DNA of 12,078 nt from Candidatus Roizmanbacteria bacterium CG_4_10_14_0_8_um_filter_33_9 (GTDB taxonomy: Bacteria; Patescibacteriota; Microgenomatia; UBA1406; GWC2-37-13): contig PFLI01000146.1 in the NCBI GenBank assembly GCA_002785065.1, forward strand, positions 1,982 through 14,059, given 5' to 3'. Under the pieces are notes generated by a model. It had not been told where the DNA came from, did not search any database, and worked only from the letters and a program-made list of their open reading frames with translations. Positions 7,042-12,078 of this stretch are shown here, in pieces (within the stretch, counting starts at the first letter, position 1; the number at the start of each line of letters is the position of its first letter). The translations under genes and the position numbers were made by a program.

Positions 7042-8015
7042 AAAAAATTACAGTAATTGGAGGAGGGACAGGAGCATATGTCGTTTTGTCGGGTTTAAAA
7101 GATGAAAAAATAGATTTAGGCGTTATAGTTAATATGACCGATTCAGGAGGTTCAACTGGAAGATTAAGAGATCAGCTAGGTGTTTTGCCTCCAGGTGATT
7201 TAAGGCAGTGTTTAGTTGCACTTTCTGATGCCCCTGATCTTTGGAGAAGACTTTTTTTATACCGTTTTGAGTCAGGAGATTTTGCTGGACATAATTTCGG
7301 AAATATTTTTTTATCTGCACTTGAAAAAGTTTCAACAAATTACTATGAGGTAATTCAAACCGTAAGTTATGTACTTAAAACAAAAGGCGATGTAATTCCC
7401 GTGACAATTAATAAAACACATTTATGTGTCGAATATAAAAATGGAAAAATACTAAAAGGAGAAGGATATATCGATGATAATATTAAAGAAAATAGTAAAA
7501 TTATTCGAGCATTCTTAGAGCCAAAAATTCAATCAAATCCTCGAGCGATAAAACGTTTAAAAGAATCAGACCTGATAATTATTTCACCAGGCGATTTGTA
7601 TACAAGCATTATACCGATTTTGTTAGTTGACAGAGTTGCAAAAACGATAAGTAAATCGAGAGCAAAAATTGTTTATATTATGAATTTAATGACAAAAAAA
7701 GGCCAAACGACCCATTATAAAGCATCTGATCACTTAGACGAACTTAAGTCATACTTAGGAAGAGAGCCTGATTGGGTAGTAATCAATAACGGAGAAGTTC
7801 CTAAAAATATTGTGAATTGGTACCATGATCATTTAGAAGAGTCTGTAATAAATAATCTTACATTATCAAAAAATAAAATAATCCAAGCAGATATAGTTGA
7901 TAGAGCGATAACTATTCAGAATAAGGCAGATATGCTTACTCGAAGTATACTTCGACATAACAGTTTTGCTCTATCGCGTGTTATCATGAATATTATACAG
8001 AATAAATTAAAATGA
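7038..8015 (+). CDS. yvcK: YvcK/GlmR-family regulator (CofD-like fold)
   Basis: Cytoplasmic protein of the YvcK/GlmR (gluconeogenesis factor) family. In Bacillus the homologue binds UDP-GlcNAc and adjusts carbon flow into cell-wall precursors through GlmS. It is not known as a pathway enzyme. Family signatures are GGGTG (8-12), DSGGSTGRLR (35-44), LPPGDLRQCLVAL (50-62), FAGHNFGN (82-89), ISPGDLYTSIIPIL (182-195) and NLMTKKGQT (216-224). The length of 325 residues is normal. The ATG overlaps the TGA of the GlmU-like gene by 4 bp, and the gene overlaps the lipid kinase by 4 bp at its other end, so the three are probably translated together. Coupling to a GlmU-like gene fits a sensor of UDP-GlcNAc level. 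A weak GGGAG-like element lies about 13 bases before the start. Confidence 0.92.
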   Translation: MKKITVIGGGTGAYVVLSGLKDEKIDLGVIVNMTDSGGSTGRLRDQLGVLPPGDLRQCLVALSDAPDLWRRLFLYRFESGDFAGHNFGNIFLSALEKVSTNYYEVIQTVSYVLKTKGDVIPVTINKTHLCVEYKNGKILKGEGYIDDNIKENSKIIRAFLEPKIQSNPRAIKRLKESDLIIISPGDLYTSIIPILLVDRVAKTISKSRAKIVYIMNLMTKKGQTTHYKASDHLDELKSYLGREPDWVVINNGEVPKNIVNWYHDHLEESVINNLTLSKNKIIQADIVDRAITIQNKADMLTRSILRHNSFALSRVIMNIIQNKLK

Positions 8016-8371
8016 AAAAACATACAATTTCTTTCATCCACGCATTTGACGGATTAGTATGGGCATTCAAAACTCAACCAAATTATCGAATTCACTTTTT
8101 TCTATCTTTCTTATCCATGATTGCAGGCTTTATCTTGAAAATTGAACATTATGAATTTCTGATCATTTTGATTCTTATTACCGTAGGAATAGCTATTGAG
8201 ACGATTAATACATCGATCGAACAAACCGCAGATGCGATCGATACAAAATGGAGAAATGATCTCAAAAATGTTAAAGATATTGCTGCAGGTGCGATGCTTT
8301 TTTTTGCTATTGGTGCATTTATTATCGCAGGGATAATTTTTATTCCTAAAATTTTTATTTTATTATTTTAA
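8012..8371 (+). CDS. dgkA: Undecaprenol/diacylglycerol kinase (DgkA family)
   Basis: Small membrane kinase of the DgkA family. In Gram-positive bacteria such proteins phosphorylate undecaprenol, feeding the carrier lipid used by MraY, whereas in proteobacteria they act on diacylglycerol. The family core is complete: an amphipathic N-terminal region with AFDGLVWAFKTQPNYRIH (11-28), then ETINTSIEQTADAID (63-77, with Glu63, Asn66 and Glu70 matching catalytic positions), then KNVKDIAAGAM (85-95). Three hydrophobic segments are visible at about 29-43, 48-66 and 94-118, and the length of 119 is typical. The gene starts by a 4 bp ATGA overlap with yvcK and lies 6 bp before mraY. That position favours undecaprenol as substrate, but this is inferred from context only. 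Confidence 0.9.
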   Translation: MKKHTISFIHAFDGLVWAFKTQPNYRIHFFLSFLSMIAGFILKIEHYEFLIILILITVGIAIETINTSIEQTADAIDTKWRNDLKNVKDIAAGAMLFFAIGAFIIAGIIFIPKIFILLF

Positions 8372-8377
8372 TCAGGC

Positions 8378-9415
8378 ATGTCATTATATTTTTTTGCAAC
8401 GTTTATTTCATTCTTATCTCATCTCTTCATAATAGTTCCTTTTATTAATTTTTTATATTCTATTCAATTTCAACGAGCTTCCCAAACAACAAAAGATGCT
8501 TTTAATAAACCCACCCCTATTTTTGATAAATTCAATAGTCATAAAACAGGTACTCCTGTAGGTGGGGGTATTATTGTAGTTGGCATGTCTATTATTTTAT
8601 ATGCAATGTTTTTATTGTTATTTGTTGTTTTCAAAATTCCTCTTCAATCAAATTATCCTTCAATTATTTCTGAAATAAAAATAATATTATTTGCATTTAT
8701 CGGTTTTGCACTTTTAGGCGTTTACGATGATTTGAGTAAAATATTTTTGTGGAAAAAAAATGATTTTTTTGGCCTTCGGTTACGACATAAATTGATTTTA
8801 GAAGTAATATTAGCTCTTATTGTAAGTGTTTGGTTATTTAATGATTTAAAGATAGACATTATACATATTCCTTTTTTAGGAGTATACAAACTTTCTTATT
8901 TTTATATACCTTTTGCTGCTTTTGTTATTGTTTCTTTTGCAAATGCGGTAAATGTTACAGATGGCTTAGATGGTCTTGCAGTAGGAATACTCATGATAGC
9001 TGTTACTTGTTTTTGGGTAGTCGCCCGTTCGATAATTGATGTTCCTACATCTATATTTATTGGAGTTTGGTTAGGTGGATTAGTTGCTTTCCTCTATTTT
9101 AATATTTACCCTGCCAGAATTATTATGGGGGATACAGGCGCACTTTCATTTGGGGCAACTTTTGCGGTAATCGGACTCATTTTGGGAAAAGCATTTGCTC
9201 TTCCTATAATCGGAGGTGTTTTCGTGATTGAAATCGGAAGCTCTTTATTGCAACTATTATCTAAGCGCTTTTTAAAACGTAAAGCATTCCTTGTAGCACC
9301 TTTTCATTTATTTCTTCAAAACAGAGGTTGGGAAGAGCCAAAAGTTGTTATGAGGCTTTGGCTTGTGTCGATAATATTTAGTGTTATTGGCTTAATGGTT
9401 GCTTTTATGAAATAA
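8378..9415 (+). CDS. mraY: Phospho-N-acetylmuramoyl-pentapeptide transferase (MraY)
   Basis: Polytopic membrane enzyme that transfers phospho-MurNAc-peptide from UDP to undecaprenyl phosphate, giving lipid I on the cytoplasmic face. About ten hydrophobic segments are visible across 345 residues. Conserved loops are HKTGTPVGGG (55-64), VYDDLSK (115-121, Asp117-Asp118), NAVNVTDGLDGLA (189-201) and MGDTGALSFG (250-259, Asp252). The last cytoplasmic loop reads APFHLFLQNRGWEEPKVV (307-324). In well-studied MraY the start of this loop is PxHHH. Here only the first His is kept and the next two are Leu and Phe. The remainder, GWEEPKVVMRLW, is of MraY type rather than WecA type. The gene sits 6 bp after the lipid kinase, and 37 bp separate it from murL. 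Confidence 0.93.
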   Translation: MSLYFFATFISFLSHLFIIVPFINFLYSIQFQRASQTTKDAFNKPTPIFDKFNSHKTGTPVGGGIIVVGMSIILYAMFLLLFVVFKIPLQSNYPSIISEIKIILFAFIGFALLGVYDDLSKIFLWKKNDFFGLRLRHKLILEVILALIVSVWLFNDLKIDIIHIPFLGVYKLSYFYIPFAAFVIVSFANAVNVTDGLDGLAVGILMIAVTCFWVVARSIIDVPTSIFIGVWLGGLVAFLYFNIYPARIIMGDTGALSFGATFAVIGLILGKAFALPIIGGVFVIEIGSSLLQLLSKRFLKRKAFLVAPFHLFLQNRGWEEPKVVMRLWLVSIIFSVIGLMVAFMK

Positions 9416-9440
9416 CCTCTTATTTCTCCTTCAAATTCGG

Positions 9441-9446
9441 TATAAT
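9441..9446 (+). promoter_or_regulatory. -10 box placed to give a leaderless murL-murD mRNA
   Basis: A perfect TATAAT ends 6 bases before the murL ATG at 9453, preceded by CGG, a partial extended -10. Seven bases after the box is the A of that ATG, so transcription would begin at or next to the start codon. No Shine-Dalgarno sequence is present in the 37 bp gap, and no good -35 is seen at 16-18 bp spacing. The gap is among the few non-coding stretches here, so the box is not forced by coding. This is inference from position and consensus only. Confidence 0.48.
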
Positions 9447-9452
9447 CTACCT

Positions 9453-10811
9453 ATGCAAAACGTAACAAACGAGTTTGAATTTTCTGCTTTTAAAATAGCC
9501 TTAAACAGAACAAAAATATCTTTTTTCTATAAAGGGATTTATTCTTCAAGTAAATCGGAGATTTTTGAAGAAAAGATACTGCTTCCAAGTCCAATTCCGC
9601 CTGAAATCCCCAATCAATTGTTAGATAAAGTTCTATTTTCTCTTCATTTAATACTGGGGATTAGCTATTATAAAATGTTTTCTACGTCTAATATTAGGGT
9701 TAAATCAGGTGAATTGAATAAGGCGCAGGCCGATTTTTGGAATGCCGTCTATACAAAAGGATTGGGTGAATTTTTTTATCGTAATAGCATTGATTTTCGC
9801 GGCTTAATAAAATTTCCTTATTCTCAAAATGTTGAAAAATCCTCAACAATATTAGAAAGATCTAATAGATCGCTATTAGGAATAGGAGGTGGGAAAGATT
9901 CACTAGTATCGTTTGAGTTATTGCAAAAATTAAAGAAAGATTTTACATCTTTAGTTATAGAATCAAATCATTCATACCCAACAATTGATCGGATGATGAA
10001 TTTTTTTCGTTACCCAACTATTAAAATAAAACGACAAATTGATACACGAGTTTTCGAAAAAAACAAAAGAAGAAATATACCAAACGGTCATATTCCCATC
10101 TCTGCTATAAATGCATTTATCGGCGTTTTTACATGTCTTATATACAATTATAAATACTTTATTGTTTCTAATGAAAAAAGTGCAAATTTTGGGAATACAA
10201 AATATTTAGGGTTAGAAGTTAATCATCAATGGAGTAAAAGTATTGAATTTGAGAAACTTTTCCAGACATATATAAAAGATTTTATTACTCCAAGTGTTGC
10301 ATATTTTTCGCTTCTTCGTCCATTTTCAGAATTCGCTATTATTAAAATGTTTAGCTCTTATCCACAATATTTTCCTTATTTTTCAAGTTGCAATACAAAC
10401 TACAAAGTAGAATATATTACACATTCGAGAATTTGGTGTAATCGGTGTCCAAAATGTGCATTTATTTTTGGTATGTTAGCTGCATTTTTACCCAAAAAAA
10501 CTGTTCTTACTATTTTTAATAGTAATTTATTTCAAGATGCAACATTGTCAACATTGTATAGACAGTTATGGGGAATCCAAGATATTAAACCATTTGAATG
10601 TGTTGGAATACCCGAAGAGATTAATATGGCATTTTATTTAAGTTATAAAAACGGAGATTATAAGAACGATGTGATTATGAAACTTTTTGAAAAAGAAGTT
10701 TTATCTAAAATCTCAAAACCGGATCAACTTATATCCAACCTATTGATCAAAGAGGATACAAATACGATACCGAAAGAATTTAGATCTATTGTTTCTCAAA
10801 TACATATATGA
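9453..10811 (+). CDS. murL: UDP-MurNAc-L-Ala-L-Glu epimerase (MurL)
   Basis: Recognised as MurL, the enzyme described in Xanthomonas oryzae that inverts the terminal L-Glu of UDP-MurNAc-L-Ala-L-Glu to D-Glu with ATP. Visible features are a PP-loop-like nucleotide motif GIGGGKDS (143-150), GHIPISAIN (212-220), VSNEKSANFGN (238-248), NHQWSKSIEFE (257-267) and a cysteine cluster WCNRCPKC (328-335), with Cys313 and Cys382 nearby. The N-terminal 130 residues are less conserved, with no signal peptide or membrane span. The length of 452 matches the known enzyme. It overlaps the following Mur ligase by 4 bp, the same pairing as murL-murD2 in Xanthomonas. The assignment comes from motif recall and context, not a database search. 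An unrelated PP-loop amidotransferase-like enzyme is the main alternative. Confidence 0.85.
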   Translation: MQNVTNEFEFSAFKIALNRTKISFFYKGIYSSSKSEIFEEKILLPSPIPPEIPNQLLDKVLFSLHLILGISYYKMFSTSNIRVKSGELNKAQADFWNAVYTKGLGEFFYRNSIDFRGLIKFPYSQNVEKSSTILERSNRSLLGIGGGKDSLVSFELLQKLKKDFTSLVIESNHSYPTIDRMMNFFRYPTIKIKRQIDTRVFEKNKRRNIPNGHIPISAINAFIGVFTCLIYNYKYFIVSNEKSANFGNTKYLGLEVNHQWSKSIEFEKLFQTYIKDFITPSVAYFSLLRPFSEFAIIKMFSSYPQYFPYFSSCNTNYKVEYITHSRIWCNRCPKCAFIFGMLAAFLPKKTVLTIFNSNLFQDATLSTLYRQLWGIQDIKPFECVGIPEEINMAFYLSYKNGDYKNDVIMKLFEKEVLSKISKPDQLISNLLIKEDTNTIPKEFRSIVSQIHI

Positions 10812-12040
10812 AGATTGATAATTTAAAGAATAAAAAAATACTTATTGTGGGATACGGGATTGAAGGAAAATCTACTGAACTTTTTTTGAAAAAAAATGTT
10901 TCCAATGCAGTGATCGGAATTACTGATAAAAACGATAGGTTGAACTATCTCGATGTGCAATATGAATACGATCTGGTAATAAAAAGTCCGGGTGTTAACA
11001 AATCTGATATACATATTCCCTATACAACAGCTACTAATATTTTTTTTGCCAATATTCAAAATCCAATAATAGGAGTAACTGGAACAAAAGGAAAAAGTAC
11101 CACCGCCTCATTGATTCATCACATTTTGGTCGCTTCAGGTAAAAAAGCACATTTGGTTGGTAACATTGGAAAACCGGCACTTGAATTATTTATGTCTTCA
11201 ATCGGAAAAGACGATATCATTGTAATGGAACTTTCAAGTTATCAACTAGATGATATTTGTTATTCTCCTCATTTTGTTGTAATAACCAGCCTATTTCCTG
11301 AACATATGAACTATCATGGTACGGTTGATTTATATTATGCTTCTAAAAGAAACATTCTTTCTCGTGTTATATCGAACAATACTGTTTTTTTTAACAGCAA
11401 GTACCAACAAATAACTGAATGGATTAAAGATCTTAGTATAAAAAAAGTTGACGTAAGTAACCTATTGTTGGATAGAATAGAATCTCAGCTAATTGGTAAG
11501 CACAATGTTGAAAATATACTTTTATCTTATGCGGTTGCAAAAGAACTTGGTATTACAAATTCACAGATTCGTAACGCTATTAAGACGTTTAAACCATTAC
11601 CGCATCGTCTTGAGAAAGTGGGCGTTTACAAAGAAATTCTATTTTTTAATGACGCAATATCAACAACTCCCCAGTCAACCATAGCTGCAATAGAAAGTTT
11701 GAAGACAGTTAATACTTTATTATTAGGGGGACAAGATAGGGGATACGATTTCGAACAATTAATGAATTGTATCGTGCGAAATAAGATTACAAATCTAGTT
11801 TTTTTCCCAGAATCTGGAGAAAAAATGTATAACGTTTTAAAAAAAAGAAACACTGATATCCACTTTAATATATTAAAAACTAGTAAAATGGACGAAGCAG
11901 TTTCATTTGCATTTCAATATACAAAAAAAGACCATATTTGTCTTCTTTCAACAGCCTCTCCAAGCTATAGTATTTGGAAAAATTATATAGAAAAAGGAGA
12001 ACTATTTAAAAAATATATAACAGAGTATGAGAAGAAATAA
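10808..12040 (+). CDS. murD2: UDP-MurNAc-L-alanine--L-glutamate ligase (MurD2 type)
   Basis: Mur ligase for the second stem residue. All domains are present: N-terminal LIVGYGIEGKST (12-23), P-loop GVTGTKGKST (89-98), ELSSYQL (141-147), FPEHMNYHG (163-171), the likely carbamylated Lys180, GKHNVEN (230-236), LLGGQDRGYDF (305-315) and LSTASPSYSIWKNY (380-393). Two sites differ from ordinary MurD. DHLDRH is replaced by PEHMNYH. The DSKATN motif, whose Lys contacts D-Glu in E. coli MurD, is DAISTTP (282-288). These changes resemble MurD2, which adds L-Glu rather than D-Glu. The length of 410 is a little short for MurD. The ATG overlaps the murL stop by 4 bp, so ligase and epimerase would be made together. 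Substrate stereochemistry is inferred, not shown. Confidence 0.83.
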   Translation: MKIDNLKNKKILIVGYGIEGKSTELFLKKNVSNAVIGITDKNDRLNYLDVQYEYDLVIKSPGVNKSDIHIPYTTATNIFFANIQNPIIGVTGTKGKSTTASLIHHILVASGKKAHLVGNIGKPALELFMSSIGKDDIIVMELSSYQLDDICYSPHFVVITSLFPEHMNYHGTVDLYYASKRNILSRVISNNTVFFNSKYQQITEWIKDLSIKKVDVSNLLLDRIESQLIGKHNVENILLSYAVAKELGITNSQIRNAIKTFKPLPHRLEKVGVYKEILFFNDAISTTPQSTIAAIESLKTVNTLLLGGQDRGYDFEQLMNCIVRNKITNLVFFPESGEKMYNVLKKRNTDIHFNILKTSKMDEAVSFAFQYTKKDHICLLSTASPSYSIWKNYIEKGELFKKYITEYEKK

Positions 12041-12078
12041 CGTATCAAATTCTGATGAAAAAAATAAAAAGAGAAAAA
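12027..12078 (+). CDS. Start of a probable further gene, cut by the window edge
   Basis: An open frame begins at ATG 12027, overlaps the end of the murD2-type gene by 14 bp and runs off the window after MRRNNVSNSDEKNKKRK. The short, polar, strongly basic start would suit the cytoplasmic head of a membrane protein such as a division or cell-wall protein, but too little is present to assign one. No strong Shine-Dalgarno sequence precedes it; AAAGGAGA lies about 26 bases upstream. A second ATG at 12055 in another frame is an alternative start. Confidence 0.35.
   Translation, partial: MRRNNVSNSDEKNKKRK

Noticed and set aside
4319..7338. Several minus-strand open frames of 69-88 codons opposite murB, murA, the GlmU-like gene and yvcK
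   Set aside because: They lie wholly or almost wholly opposite well-supported genes, show low-complexity composition and no recognisable motif, and lack start signals. They are shadows of the coding strand.
9862..9879. Perfect 7-bp inverted repeat CTAATAG-ATCG-CTATTAG
   Set aside because: It lies inside the murL coding sequence just before the GGGKDS motif, is AT-rich and weak, has no U-tract and no counterpart elsewhere. It is most likely chance.
9453..10811. MurL gene as a QueC/ThiI-type PP-loop tRNA or queuosine enzyme
   Set aside because: The GGGKDS loop alone fits, but the GHIPISAIN, SNEKSAN and NHQWSKS segments and the overlap with a Mur ligase fit MurL better.
11493..11684. Plus-strand 63-codon frame inside the murD2-type gene
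   Set aside because: It is an alternate frame fully within a conserved Mur ligase, with no motif or start signal.
1..12078. Alternative genetic code (TGA as Gly), as in some candidate phyla
   Set aside because: TGA ends the GlmU-like, yvcK and murL genes exactly where the family proteins should end and where the next gene starts, and no conserved Gly position is encoded by an in-frame TGA.
12041..12078. A terminator after the murD2-type gene
   Set aside because: No stem-loop with a T-tract is present. The tail is A-rich and appears to be the start of another open frame.

Overview
The window is one tightly packed, strongly AT-rich, plus-strand cluster for making cell-wall precursors. It opens in the last 27 codons of a penicillin-binding protein (ftsI-like). 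It then runs murE-like, pgeF, murC, murB, murA, a GlmU-like enzyme, yvcK/glmR, an undecaprenol/diacylglycerol kinase, mraY, murL and a murD2-type ligase, and ends in the first codons of another probable gene. No RNA genes, mobile elements, CRISPR arrays or sequence islands are visible, and no stretch longer than about 40 bases lacks a gene. Codon use looks uniform throughout, and TAA and TGA both act as stops, so the code looks standard (not the TGA=Gly code of some candidate phyla).

The organism is most likely an uncultured Patescibacteria (CPR) member. This is inferred from the low GC, genes abutting or overlapping by 1-26 bp, scarce Shine-Dalgarno sequences, a Mur ligase without its N-terminal domain, and motif variants in MurB, MraY and MurC that resemble that group. 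Which CPR lineage it belongs to cannot be read from the sequence.

The genes form almost one pathway. The GlmU-like enzyme supplies UDP-GlcNAc, and YvcK/GlmR would tune that supply. MurA and MurB make UDP-MurNAc, and MurC adds L-Ala. PgeF is known as an editor of wrong first residues. MurD2 would add L-Glu and MurL would then invert it to D-Glu on the nucleotide precursor. The MurE-like ligase would add residue three, MraY moves the product to undecaprenyl phosphate, and the small kinase can supply that lipid phosphate. The FtsI-like protein at the left edge would crosslink the finished wall. MurF, Ddl, MurG, a flippase and FtsW are not in this window.

The most notable point is the murL-murD2 pair. 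It is the alternative L-glutamate route known from Xanthomonas, in place of glutamate racemase (MurI) plus ordinary MurD. Its two genes overlap by 4 bp and appear to have their own promoter, which would make a leaderless mRNA. Secondary points are key-residue changes in MurE, MurB and MraY, a MurC with partly Mpl-like motifs, and the placement of pgeF beside murC.
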